A DNA stretch of 18,141 bases from JACJXF01 sp964349045 (GTDB taxonomy: Bacteria > Bacteroidota > Bacteroidia > Bacteroidales > GCA-2748055). Shown here in pieces: positions 5,304 to 13,452 of this stretch. The notes under the pieces were generated by a model, which saw only the letters and a program-made list of their open reading frames with translations, did no database searches and had not been told where the DNA came from. The stretch's first letter is position 1. Each line of letters begins with the position of its first letter. Location: positions 1 through 18,141 of the forward strand of contig CAYGFI010000103.1 in NCBI GenBank assembly GCA_964349045.1. The letters are read 5' to 3'. The position numbers were made by a program, and so were the translations under genes.

Positions 5304-6293
5304 ATGAAAATTCTTGGAATGGGCAATGCCCTGGTTGACATAATGACGCAGTTATATGACGATTCGATTCTGCAAAGGTTCGAATTTCCTAAAGGGAGTA
5401 TGACACTGGTGGACAATGAGATGTCAGGTTTTTTATATAATGAGACAATCGGACTCTTAAAGCACATGGCTTCCGGAGGATCGGCTGCAAATACAATTCA
5501 CGGCTTATCACATCTTGGAGTTGAAACTACGTTTATGGGTAAAATAGGTAATGATGAACTGGGGCGTTTTTTTAAATCGGATATGGAAATTAACGGGATT
5601 AGCACGATCCTGTTTAAATCCGATACCGGAACCGGCCGGGTCCTTGCAATGGTAAGCCCGGATACGGAAAGGACCATGGCAACCTATCTCGGAGCGGCCA
5701 TCGAGCTTGATGCGAAGGATCTTTCTGAAGAGATTTTCAGGGGGCAAGATTTTTTTTATATCGAGGGATATCTGGTTCAAAACAAGGAATTGATTCAAAA
5801 CGCACTCAGTCTGGCAAAGATCTCCGGCGCCAGAACCTGTCTTGACCTGGCAAGTTATAATATTGTTCTTGAGAATATTGACTTTTTAAAAAGCATACTC
5901 AGGGAATATGTTGATATAGTTTTTGCTAATGAAGAGGAAGCAAGGGCATTGACCGGTAAGGCTCCTGAAGGAGCATTGAAAGATTTATCGGAATTATGTG
6001 AATTAGCTGTAGTTAAGATTGGATCAAATGGATCTTTAATTAAAGCTGGTTCTGAAGTGATTGTTGTACCTGCTCATCAGGCTAAAAGTATTGATTCAAC
6101 AGGTGCGGGTGATCTTTATGCAGCAGGATTTCTATACGGGATTGGCAAAAACCATTCATACCGGACAGCAGGGGAGATCGGTAGTTTATTAGCTGCCCGT
6201 GTAATTGAAGGTATTGGTGCAAAGATGGAAGAACCTGCCTGGGACATACTTCGACAGGAGATTGAAGCCATTGAGTTAAAACAAGCCATGTAA
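5304..6293 (+). CDS. PfkB/ribokinase-family sugar or nucleoside kinase
   Basis: 329 residues, normal for the family. The N-terminal strand MKILGMGNALVDI and the substrate-side motif SGGSAANT (57-64) are present, followed by GKIGNDELGRFF. The PfkB signature is IDSTGAGDLYAAGF (263-276) with catalytic base Asp270 and the GAGD anion hole. These enzymes transfer the ATP gamma-phosphate to a sugar or nucleoside hydroxyl. The layout resembles adenosine kinase-like members, but the substrate cannot be fixed from sequence. Its 3' end overlaps by 18 bases the convergent deoxynucleoside kinase, another salvage-type enzyme. Expression probably comes from the -7 element at 5256-5263. Confidence 0.88.
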   Translation: MKILGMGNALVDIMTQLYDDSILQRFEFPKGSMTLVDNEMSGFLYNETIGLLKHMASGGSAANTIHGLSHLGVETTFMGKIGNDELGRFFKSDMEINGISTILFKSDTGTGRVLAMVSPDTERTMATYLGAAIELDAKDLSEEIFRGQDFFYIEGYLVQNKELIQNALSLAKISGARTCLDLASYNIVLENIDFLKSILREYVDIVFANEEEARALTGKAPEGALKDLSELCELAVVKIGSNGSLIKAGSEVIVVPAHQAKSIDSTGAGDLYAAGFLYGIGKNHSYRTAGEIGSLLAARVIEGIGAKMEEPAWDILRQEIEAIELKQAM

Positions 6294-6917
6294 CTGAGCA
6301 TTAATCTTATCAATTACAGCATTTACATCTTCAGGTCTGTCGGGGAAATTGTAATTGTCGGCATCAATAATAAGCAATTTACCCAGATTATAGGTTTCTA
6401 CCCAGGCTTCATAGCGTTCGTTAAGTCGTTTAAGATAATCGAGACGTATATTATTTTCATATTTACGGCCACGACGGGAAATCTGGTTTACCAGAGTAGG
6501 AATGCTGGCTCTCAGATATATAAGCAAATCAGGAGGTTCAATCAGGGATGACATAAGATTGAACAGGGCAAAATAGTTTTCAAAATCGCGCGTTCCCATC
6601 AAGCCCATTGTATGCAGGTTGGGAGCAAAAATATACGCGTCTTCATAAATGGTACGATCCTGAATTACAGTTTTATCCGATTGCCTGATCTGGACGATCT
6701 GGCTGAACCGGCTGTTCAGAAAGTAGATCTGGAGGTTAAAAGACCAACGCTGCATATCTTCATAAAAATCATTTAGATAAGGATTATCATCAACATCTTC
6801 ATATTGAGCTTCCCAGGCATAATGTTTGGCAAGCAGGGTGGTGAGAGTTGTTTTTCCTGATCCGATATTTCCGGCAATGGCAATATGCATGTTTTGTTGA
6901 TTTGGCTTAGACTCCAT
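6276..6917 (-). CDS. Deoxynucleoside kinase (dAK/dGK/dCK type)
   Basis: 213 residues. The P-loop GNIGSGKTT is at 16-24. EDVDDNPYLNDFY and the QDRTIYEDAYIF segment (86-97, equivalent to the DRS motif) mark the nucleoside site. The Arg-rich LID SRRGRKYE (147-154) closes over ATP. It phosphorylates deoxynucleosides for dNTP salvage; the exact base preference is uncertain. M10 (6890), giving MHIAIAGNIG, is an equally plausible start. It is last in the leftward cluster, 99 bases after the GH3 gene. Its stop codon lies inside the 3' end of the convergent pfkB-family gene. Confidence 0.9.
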   Translation of the reverse strand: MESKPNQQNMHIAIAGNIGSGKTTLTTLLAKHYAWEAQYEDVDDNPYLNDFYEDMQRWSFNLQIYFLNSRFSQIVQIRQSDKTVIQDRTIYEDAYIFAPNLHTMGLMGTRDFENYFALFNLMSSLIEPPDLLIYLRASIPTLVNQISRRGRKYENNIRLDYLKRLNERYEAWVETYNLGKLLIIDADNYNFPDRPEDVNAVIDKINAQLHGLF

Positions 6918-7016
6918 TTTCTGCTTTTTTAATTTCCGAAATTACAAACATTAAAGTATTTTAAGCAATTTTATGGTAATGATTATAACGTAAATTGCGG
7001 TAACATTAGATTTTAT

Positions 7017-8534
7017 TTATAATTCTTTTTCAATCTCCAGCAATTCGTCGACATAATTCCTTTGATTGGATAATCTGGGGATCTTATTCTGGCCGCCTAA
7101 TTTCCTTTTTTTCTGAAACCATCGGTAAAATGTTCCTTTTTTAAGGTTACATACGATTGGCATTTTAAGGGCAAAGTCTTTATATCGCTTTGCTTCATAA
7201 TCTGAATTAATTGATTTCAAGGCAAAATCCAGTTCTTTTGTAAACTTCTCGAGATTATCAGGTTGTTTCTCAAATTCAATCAACCACTGATGACATCCTC
7301 TTGCGGAAGAATTCATATAAACCGGGGCTGCAGTATATTCATAAACTCTGGCGCCGGATTTATTACAGGCCATCTGGAGCGCTTTATCAGCATTGTCGAC
7401 CATCACCTCCTCACCAAAGGCATTCATAAAGTGCCTGGTCCGGCCGGAGATTTTTATTTTATGGGGAAACAGGGATGTAAAAAAAACAGTATCCCCGATA
7501 ATATATCTCCAGAGTCCTGAATTAGTTGATATCACTATGGCATAATTTCGATTAAGTTCCACATCTTTAACGGTATATACCGGTGGGTATTTATCATTTA
7601 TATTTTCAAGAGGGATAAACTCGTAGAATATACCATAATCGAGCATCAGAAGCATATCGTCGGATAGAGGATCATCCTGTATTCCAAAAAAGCCTTCCGA
7701 GGCATTATAGGTTTCGAGATAATGCATTGATTCAGACGGGATGAAGAATTTAAATTGATCTATATAGGGTGTAAAACTGACTCCGCCATGAATAAAGAGT
7801 TCCAGGTTTGGCCAGACATCAATAAGATTCTTACTACCGGTATAATCTAGGATATATTTAATCAAAACAAGTGTCCATGAAGGAACTCCTGCTATTGAGG
7901 TAACATTTTCCCCGATAGTATGCCGGGTAAGTTTTTCAAGTTTTTCTTCCCATTCCGGCAGCAGAGCTATTTTTGAATTGGGTGTTTTAATAAAAGTTGA
8001 CCAGAAAGGCAGGTTTTCAATAAGTATAGCCGATAAATCGCCATAGAATGAACGGTTTGAGAAGTTATTAATCTGGTGACTTCCCCCCAAGGTTAATCCT
8101 TTTCCTTTAAGGATGCCGTTATCAGGATAATTCAGGGTATACAACGCGATAACATCTTTACCTCCCCTGAAGTGGCATACTTCTAACGTTTCGTTGCTTA
8201 CAGGGATAAACTTGCTTTTATCATTTGTGGTACCTGATGATTTTGCAAACCATTTAATTTCCTCGGGCCACAGAAGATTTTGCTCTCCGTTCCTGAGTCT
8301 TTCGACGTAGGGTTTTATTTCTTCGTACGTTTGGAGAGGTACTTTTTCCTGGAATTTTTCGATAGAAAATTTATCAGAGTAATCATATTTCAAACCCCAT
8401 TCGGTATCTTTCGACCTGAATATTAACCGTGTAAAGGTTTCTTTCTGAACGTTATAAGGATATTTTTTAAACAGATCGATATTGTAGATCCGTTTAACAT
8501 TTATCCAGTTAACTATGGAGTTAATTATTGGCAT
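7017..8534 (-). CDS. GH3-family acyl-adenylating protein
   Basis: 505 residues, close to bacterial GH3 length. The adenylate-forming motifs are intact. The ATP P-loop-like SSGTTNDKSK is at 99-108, YNASE at 276-280 and LWRYIIGD at 341-348, with SGRTRHFMNAFGEEV (363-377) before the C-terminal lid. Plant GH3 enzymes couple acyl acids such as auxin or jasmonate to amino acids through an acyl-AMP. Bacterial homologues are widespread in Bacteroidota, but I know of no settled substrate. No signal peptide is seen, so it is cytoplasmic. It lies 22 bases downstream of queA and is probably co-transcribed, with the deoxynucleoside kinase following. Confidence 0.9.
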   Translation of the reverse strand: MPIINSIVNWINVKRIYNIDLFKKYPYNVQKETFTRLIFRSKDTEWGLKYDYSDKFSIEKFQEKVPLQTYEEIKPYVERLRNGEQNLLWPEEIKWFAKSSGTTNDKSKFIPVSNETLEVCHFRGGKDVIALYTLNYPDNGILKGKGLTLGGSHQINNFSNRSFYGDLSAILIENLPFWSTFIKTPNSKIALLPEWEEKLEKLTRHTIGENVTSIAGVPSWTLVLIKYILDYTGSKNLIDVWPNLELFIHGGVSFTPYIDQFKFFIPSESMHYLETYNASEGFFGIQDDPLSDDMLLMLDYGIFYEFIPLENINDKYPPVYTVKDVELNRNYAIVISTNSGLWRYIIGDTVFFTSLFPHKIKISGRTRHFMNAFGEEVMVDNADKALQMACNKSGARVYEYTAAPVYMNSSARGCHQWLIEFEKQPDNLEKFTKELDFALKSINSDYEAKRYKDFALKMPIVCNLKKGTFYRWFQKKRKLGGQNKIPRLSNQRNYVDELLEIEKEL

Positions 8535-8556
8535 GGTATTCAGCTCAGCGAACAGG

Positions 8557-9606
8557 TCAGATTATCATCATCGCGTCTCCATAAGTTCCGAATCTGTATT
8601 TCTCTTTAATTGCAATTTTATAAGCTTTCATAAGCAGGTCATACCCTGCAAATGCTGATACCATCATGAGTAAGGTAGAAAGTGGGAGATGAAAGTTTGA
8701 AATCATGTTAGACGGAACACTGAATTCATAAGGGGGGAAAATAAATTTATTTGTCCAGCCATCATAGGGTTTCAGATAACCATCAGTAGAAACTGAACTT
8801 TCAAGAGTTCTCATAACAGTTGTACCGACAGCACAAATTTTACTTTTCCTTTCCTTAGCTGAATTTACAATTTTTGTAGCTTCTTCAGTAATAAGAATTC
8901 TTTCAGAATCCATTTTATGTTTTGTAAGATCTTCAACGTCAACAGTGCGAAAGTTACCTAATCCGACATGGAGAGTAATAAATGCAAAGTTAACGCCTTT
9001 TATCTCAAGTCTTTTCATGAGTTCACGGCTAAAGTGCATTCCGGCAGTAGGCGCTGCTACAGCTCCCTCGTGTTCGGCAAAGATGGTCTGATATCTGTCT
9101 TTATCTTCAGGTTCAACTTCTCTTTTAATAAATTTTGGAAGTGGAGTTTTACCCAGGCTGTAAAGTGTCTTTTTAAAATCCTCATAGTCGCCGTCAAACA
9201 GGAAACGAAGAGTCCTGCCACGGGAGGTGGTATTATCAATTACTTCAGCAACCAGGATATCGTTTTCTCCAAAATAGAGCTTATTGCCGATCCTGATTTT
9301 ACGTGCCGGATCTACCAGTACATCCCATAATCTCTGTTCACGGTTGAGTTCACGTAACAGAAAAACTTCAATTTCTGCACCGGTTTTTTCTTTGTTTCCA
9401 TATAACCGGGCGGGGAATACTTTGGTATTATTAAAAACCATTACATCCTTATCATCGAAGTAATTAATGATGTCTTTAAAGATTTTATGTTCAATTTCTC
9501 CGGTTGCACGGTCAATGATCATAAGTCTTGATTCATCCCTGTTTTCAGCCGGATATTTGGCAATAAGTTCAAGGGGTAAAATAAATTTGTATTGCGATAA
9601 TTTCAT
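8557..9606 (-). CDS. queA: S-adenosylmethionine:tRNA ribosyltransferase-isomerase
   Basis: 349 residues, the usual QueA length. Conserved blocks are VFNNTKVFPARLYG (57-70), GKTPLPKFIKR (152-162), EGAVAAPTAGMHF (180-192), LHVGLGNFRTV (212-222), HKMDSE (230-235) and GTTVMRTLES (about 257-266). The enzyme moves the ribosyl moiety of SAM onto 7-aminomethyl-7-deazaguanine at position 34 of tRNA, giving epoxyqueuosine. Its targets are tRNA-Asn, -Asp, -His and -Tyr, and a tRNA-Asn(GUU) gene lies in this window. The truB gene is 56 bases upstream, forming a tRNA-modification pair inside the cell-envelope cluster. Confidence 0.96.
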   Translation of the reverse strand: MKLSQYKFILPLELIAKYPAENRDESRLMIIDRATGEIEHKIFKDIINYFDDKDVMVFNNTKVFPARLYGNKEKTGAEIEVFLLRELNREQRLWDVLVDPARKIRIGNKLYFGENDILVAEVIDNTTSRGRTLRFLFDGDYEDFKKTLYSLGKTPLPKFIKREVEPEDKDRYQTIFAEHEGAVAAPTAGMHFSRELMKRLEIKGVNFAFITLHVGLGNFRTVDVEDLTKHKMDSERILITEEATKIVNSAKERKSKICAVGTTVMRTLESSVSTDGYLKPYDGWTNKFIFPPYEFSVPSNMISNFHLPLSTLLMMVSAFAGYDLLMKAYKIAIKEKYRFGTYGDAMMII

Positions 9607-9662
9607 AATAAAGATATATTAAGTAAATTTTTTGCAGGTCCCTTTTTAAGAAGTAATTCAGA

Positions 9663-10373
9663 TTAAGTTTTGAGAGACAGCAAAGATTTTTCAAATTCAT
9701 TTAAAGAAACGGCATTATTAACATGATACTGACCAATCCGGGTTCTTCTGAGTTCCGACAAATATGCTCCGCTGCCAAGAATCAGTCCGATATCTCTTGC
9801 CAGGGATCTTATATATGTGCCTTTACTGCAATTAATCCTGACTTTAACAAACGGCAACTCAAAAAAGATCAGATCCATTGATAAAATTTTTACTTTTTGT
9901 GCTTTTAATTCCAGGTCGCTCCCTTTTCTTGCATATTTATAAGCTCTGGTCCCATTAATATATTTTGCAGAGAAAAGAGGCGGAACCTGGTCAACTTCGC
10001 CAATAAAACTCTGAAGACCCTGTAAAACGGCTTCTTGTGTAATATGTTCTGTAGGAAAGGTTTTATCTACTTCCGATTCCATATCAAATGAAGGGGTCGT
10101 TTCTCCCAGTTTTAATACCGCTTCATATTCTTTTTCCAGATCCTGAAAGGCAGTAATTTGTTTTGTCATTTTTCCTGTGCATACAATAATTAACCCGGTT
10201 GCAAGAGGGTCCAGGGTACCGGCATGTCCTACTTTAATCTTTTTAATTCCCAGCCGGTTTTTTAGCAAAATCCTTATTTTATTTACTGCATCGAATGATG
10301 TCCAGTTAAGTTCTTTATCAATTAACAGGATCCGGCCTTCCTGAAAACTCATACTTTCTTTAAAATCAGGCAT
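9663..10373 (-). CDS. truB: tRNA pseudouridine-55 synthase
   Basis: 236 residues from the start chosen here. The catalytic motif VGHAGTLDPLATG (48-60) contains the nucleophile Asp55. The flanking TruB signatures GRILLIDKELNWTSFDAVNK and the C-terminal CSKGTYIRSLARDIG are present. It converts U55 of the T loop to pseudouridine in most tRNAs. An upstream in-frame ATG at 10421 would overlap uppP by 40 bases and add 16 unconvincing residues, so the ATG at 10373 is preferred. That leaves 8 bases after the uppP stop. Another start, MSFQEG at 10352, cannot be excluded. Confidence 0.95.
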   Translation of the reverse strand: MPDFKESMSFQEGRILLIDKELNWTSFDAVNKIRILLKNRLGIKKIKVGHAGTLDPLATGLIIVCTGKMTKQITAFQDLEKEYEAVLKLGETTPSFDMESEVDKTFPTEHITQEAVLQGLQSFIGEVDQVPPLFSAKYINGTRAYKYARKGSDLELKAQKVKILSMDLIFFELPFVKVRINCSKGTYIRSLARDIGLILGSGAYLSELRRTRIGQYHVNNAVSLNEFEKSLLSLKT

Positions 10374-10381
10374 GCTAAATT

Positions 10382-11167
10382 TTATGCAAATATAATGGCA
10401 GAAATGCCCAGGAGGAGACAATAAAGTGAAAAATATATCAGATTTCCTTTTTTTACCAGATTAATCATCCATTTACATGCGAAATATCCTGTTACAAAAG
10501 CAGACAGAAAACCAATAAATAAGACAGATACAGGAATATTTCCCGATGGAGAAAGGTCACCGCGAAAAATTTCAAGCAAATTTGCTCCAATTATCGGAAT
10601 CAGCACCATGAGGAAAGAAAAACGGGCAACATCCTCACGTTTATTTCCGAGAAGTAAACCGGTTGCAATAGTTGAACCCGATCGGGAGATACCGGGTAAA
10701 ACTGCAACAGCCTGGGCGAACCCGATGATCAGTGCATCACGGAAAGGAATGTTTTTTATTCCTTCTGACTTTATTAAACGGGTAGATGCCAGGAGAACAG
10801 CCGTAACAATAAGCATAGAACCCACGAAAATCATATCACCGTCAAATAAAGCGGAAACTTTTTCTTCGAAGAATAAACCCACGAATAGAACGGGAAGCAT
10901 CGATAAAATAATTTTCAGGATATAAGCGGTGGACTCGTTATACTTTTTAAAAAGACCTTCTTTCAATAATTTGATCAATTCGGAATAAAAAACGGTTATT
11001 GTGCTTAAAACCGTCGCTCCATGCACCACGACGGTGAATATGAGGGTTTTTTCCATATCAATATTCAGAAGGGCCTTACCGATCTCAAGATGTCCGCTAC
11101 TGCTAACAGGAAGAAATTCTGTGAGTCCCTGGACAATTCCAAGGATCAGCGCTTCAATCCAATTCAT
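10382..11167 (-). CDS. uppP: Undecaprenyl-diphosphatase
   Basis: 261 residues with several membrane helices. The QxxxE motif appears as Q13-G-L-T-E17, followed by FLPVSSSGHLEIG. The second active-site block is LPGISRSGSTIATG (157-170). Both halves face the periplasmic side of the membrane and dephosphorylate undecaprenyl pyrophosphate, recycling the lipid carrier for peptidoglycan and surface polysaccharides. Some members confer bacitracin tolerance. The start codon overlaps the DUF3098 stop by 4 bases, and truB follows 8 bases after the stop, so translation within the operon is tightly coupled. Confidence 0.96.
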   Translation of the reverse strand: MNWIEALILGIVQGLTEFLPVSSSGHLEIGKALLNIDMEKTLIFTVVVHGATVLSTITVFYSELIKLLKEGLFKKYNESTAYILKIILSMLPVLFVGLFFEEKVSALFDGDMIFVGSMLIVTAVLLASTRLIKSEGIKNIPFRDALIIGFAQAVAVLPGISRSGSTIATGLLLGNKREDVARFSFLMVLIPIIGANLLEIFRGDLSPSGNIPVSVLFIGFLSAFVTGYFACKWMINLVKKGNLIYFSLYCLLLGISAIIFA

Positions 11168-11424
11168 TCATCAGATTTGTTGGAAGGTTTTTTCATGATG
11201 GCATAGATTTCGAAACCAAATCCGAAAAGAATCACCAAAGGGGCGAGTGTAATTCTTCTGAAGCTAAATAGTTCTTTTTCGTTGAAAACGTTTGGATCAT
11301 CGGAACCGCCTCCTATCATAAGGAGAAAGCCCAGAATAATAATAACAAATCCTATAATAAGAAGTTTATAATTTTCATGTGTCAGAGGAAAATCAGGTTT
11401 TGTATCTGTTTTTATTTTGTTCAT
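11164..11424 (-). CDS. DUF3098 small membrane protein
   Basis: 86 residues from the start chosen here (MNKIKT). Two membrane segments are visible: LLIIGFVIIILGFLLMIGG, then after a short loop with DDPNVFNEKELFSFRRITL a second helix LAPLVILFGFGFEIYAIM. This is the pattern of DUF3098 proteins, which in Bacteroidota sit between ftsX and uppP. The function is unknown; location suggests an accessory role in division or envelope synthesis. An ATG at 11445 would lie inside ftsX. The ATG at 11424 gives a clean 4-base gap from the ftsX stop and overlaps uppP by 4 bases. Confidence 0.88.
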   Translation of the reverse strand: MNKIKTDTKPDFPLTHENYKLLIIGFVIIILGFLLMIGGGSDDPNVFNEKELFSFRRITLAPLVILFGFGFEIYAIMKKPSNKSDE

Positions 11425-11428
11425 AGTT

Positions 11429-12307
11429 TTAAAGGTATAGAGCATCAGTATTTAAATTCAAATATTTGTTTACAGCAAAGAACGTAGAGATGGAGCTTAT
11501 TATTATACCGGTTAAAGCAACTCCCGCGAAAAGAAAAGCAAGGATTTCTGGATCAATAAAATCGATCAGGCCTTCGATCTGATTTTGAACAATATAGATT
11601 GTGCCGAGAAGAAGTAAAATTGCGATCAGTGCAGAAAGAAGGCCATAATATGCTCCTTTAAAGATAAAAGGACGTCGGATGAATCCCCGGGTTGCTCCAA
11701 CGAGCTGCATGGTGTGAATAAGGAACCGTTTCGAATATACAGAGAGACGAATGGTGTTATTAATAAGGGTAAGAGCGATAAATAACAAAAGAATTGTAAA
11801 AGAAAAAATGATCAGGCTGATTTTTTTAACGTTATCATTAATTTCATGAATCAGTGTTTTTCTATAGTACATTTCATTGATTTGCGGGAATTTTTTCAGA
11901 TCGGATTCAATTTTTGCTATACTATCCGGATTTGCCCAGGGTGCATTTAGTTTAACTTTTATTGAGGCTGGCAGAGGATTATATCCAAGAAATGAGATAA
12001 AGTCTTCACCCAGGGCTTTTTGAGTTTCAATTGCGGCCTGTTCGCGGGTGATATATTCGGTGCTTTTTACGTAATTCTTCGCATCCATAATTTTACGGAA
12101 TTGTTGAATATCGGCTTCCCGGACATTTTCTTTCAACTCTATATTAAAGCCGATATTTTCTTTTACATGGCGGCTCAGATTTTGCACATTCAGAATAAGA
12201 AAACCAGCGATACCGATCAGAAAAAGAACAAGGGTAATGCTGATGACCGTTGTGAGATAAGAACTCGTAAGTCTTCTTTTAACTATCTGGTTTTCCTGAA
12301 TGGTCAT
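11429..12307 (-). CDS. ftsX: Cell-division ABC-type permease FtsX
   Basis: 292 residues from the start chosen here (MTIQEN). The topology is classic for FtsX: a membrane helix at about 20-40, a periplasmic domain of about 120 residues, then three helices at about 163-184, 220-241 and 254-278. The cytoplasmic loop contains MQLVGATRGFIRRPF, the FtsX signature that contacts FtsE. FtsEX couples ATP hydrolysis to activation of peptidoglycan hydrolases at the septum. ftsE is not in this window. An upstream ATG at 12334 would overlap the -7 element TATCTTTG at 12332-12339, so I prefer 12307. Confidence 0.92.
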   Translation of the reverse strand: MTIQENQIVKRRLTSSYLTTVISITLVLFLIGIAGFLILNVQNLSRHVKENIGFNIELKENVREADIQQFRKIMDAKNYVKSTEYITREQAAIETQKALGEDFISFLGYNPLPASIKVKLNAPWANPDSIAKIESDLKKFPQINEMYYRKTLIHEINDNVKKISLIIFSFTILLLFIALTLINNTIRLSVYSKRFLIHTMQLVGATRGFIRRPFIFKGAYYGLLSALIAILLLLGTIYIVQNQIEGLIDFIDPEILAFLFAGVALTGIIISSISTFFAVNKYLNLNTDALYL

Positions 12308-12331
12308 TATGAAGCTTTTATGATCAATGGG

Positions 12332-12362
12332 CAAAGATAGGAAATTCCGGGAAGTCTTTTAA
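12332..12362 (-). promoter_or_regulatory. Promoter of the ftsX operon
   Basis: On the minus strand TATCTTTG (12339-12332) matches TAnnTTTG exactly. TTA (12362-12360), 20 bases upstream, stands for the -33 TTG with one mismatch and overlaps the ilvE stop codon. Transcription would start near 12325, about 18 bases before the ATG at 12307. Confidence 0.5.
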
Positions 12363-13375
12363 GGAATAATTTCCAGCCATCCGAATTTATCGGGTTCTTC
12401 TCCGTATTGGATCGCAACCAGCCGGTTATAAAGTTTTGTAGAAACGGGACCCGGCAAGCCATCTTTGCAGTAAGTATAAATTGTATTAGTTTCAGGATCA
12501 ACAATTTTTCCAATGGGGCTAATAATCGCGGCTGTACCACAGGCCCCGGCTTCATCAAATTCCGATAATTCTTCCAGGAGAACGTGTCTTTTTTCAACTT
12601 TCATTCCCATATCTGAAGCAAGTGTTTGAAGTGATTTATTTGTAATTGACGGTAAAATGGATGTGGACTCCGGGGTGATATAACTGTTTCCCTTAATCGC
12701 GAAAAAGTTGGCAGGTCCGCACTCATCGATATATTTTCTTTCTTTACTGTCGAGATACAATACGGTTCCATATCCCAATTCATGAGCTTTTTCGAGAGAG
12801 AGAAGACTAGCGGCGTAATTACCTCCAACTTTAATATTACCTGTTCCCATGGGAGCTGCACGGTCGAAATCTCTGCATATCATAATATTACCGGGCTTAA
12901 ATCCCTCTTTAAAATAAGGACCCACGGGGGTAACAAAAACGAGAAAGGTATATTCCTTAGCCGGCTTAACGCCTACTTCAGGACCGGAACCAAAGAGCAG
13001 AGGGCGGATATATAGTGTTGCGCCTGTACCATACGGAGGAACAAATTTTTTATTCAGGCTGACGGCTTTCGAAACGGCTTCATGAAACAGTTCTGCAGGA
13101 ACCTCGGCCATTTTTATCCCTTTAGCGGAGGATTGCATACGTTTTGCATTTTCATCCCAGCGGAAGATCCGAATCTGCCCATCCTTCCCCATGTAAGCTT
13201 TTAATCCTTCAAATGCTTCCTGTCCGTAATGGAGGCAAGTAGCTGCCATATGGATATTTAAGTATTCGGAGGATGTTATTTCCAGTTTACTCCATTGACC
13301 GTTTTTGTAAGTTGAACGAACATTATAGTCAGTTTTGCTATAGCCAAAACCTAAATTTTTCCAGTCGGATTCCAT
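12359..13375 (-). CDS. ilvE: Branched-chain amino acid aminotransferase
   Basis: 338 residues, fold-type IV PLP enzyme. The catalytic lysine is K182 in GTGNIKVGGNYAAS (177-190). The phosphate and substrate-site signatures HYGQEAFEGLKAY (49-61), IRPLLFGSG, YIDECGPANFF (215-225) and GACGTAAIISPIG are present. It interconverts Val, Leu and Ile with their 2-oxo acids, using 2-oxoglutarate/Glu. The length and motifs fit the longer eukaryote-like BCAT class rather than the ~310-residue E. coli type. It has its own promoter at 13399-13429 and ends 20 bases before the ftsX promoter -7 element, so it may partly read into the division cluster. Confidence 0.94.
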   Translation of the reverse strand: MESDWKNLGFGYSKTDYNVRSTYKNGQWSKLEITSSEYLNIHMAATCLHYGQEAFEGLKAYMGKDGQIRIFRWDENAKRMQSSAKGIKMAEVPAELFHEAVSKAVSLNKKFVPPYGTGATLYIRPLLFGSGPEVGVKPAKEYTFLVFVTPVGPYFKEGFKPGNIMICRDFDRAAPMGTGNIKVGGNYAASLLSLEKAHELGYGTVLYLDSKERKYIDECGPANFFAIKGNSYITPESTSILPSITNKSLQTLASDMGMKVEKRHVLLEELSEFDEAGACGTAAIISPIGKIVDPETNTIYTYCKDGLPGPVSTKLYNRLVAIQYGEEPDKFGWLEIIP

Positions 13376-13398
13376 ATATTAACGAATTTTATTAAATT

Positions 13399-13429
13399 CA
13401 AAAATAGCTATTAATCTGCGATCTGACAA
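13399..13429 (-). promoter_or_regulatory. Promoter of ilvE
   Basis: On the minus strand TTG (13429-13427), a 20-base spacer and TATTTTTG (13406-13399) form an exact TTG-N20-TAnnTTTG promoter. The leader is short, about 18 bases to the ATG at 13375. Confidence 0.65.
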
Positions 13430-13452
13430 GCCGAAGATGATGTTATATAATT

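Noticed and set aside
8968..9330. Plus-strand ORF of 120 codons inside queA
   Set aside because: It is antisense to conserved QueA blocks and has no recognisable features of its own.
12307..12597. Minus-strand ORF of 96 codons inside ilvE
   Set aside because: It is a shifted-frame shadow of ilvE, which has intact catalytic motifs throughout this stretch.
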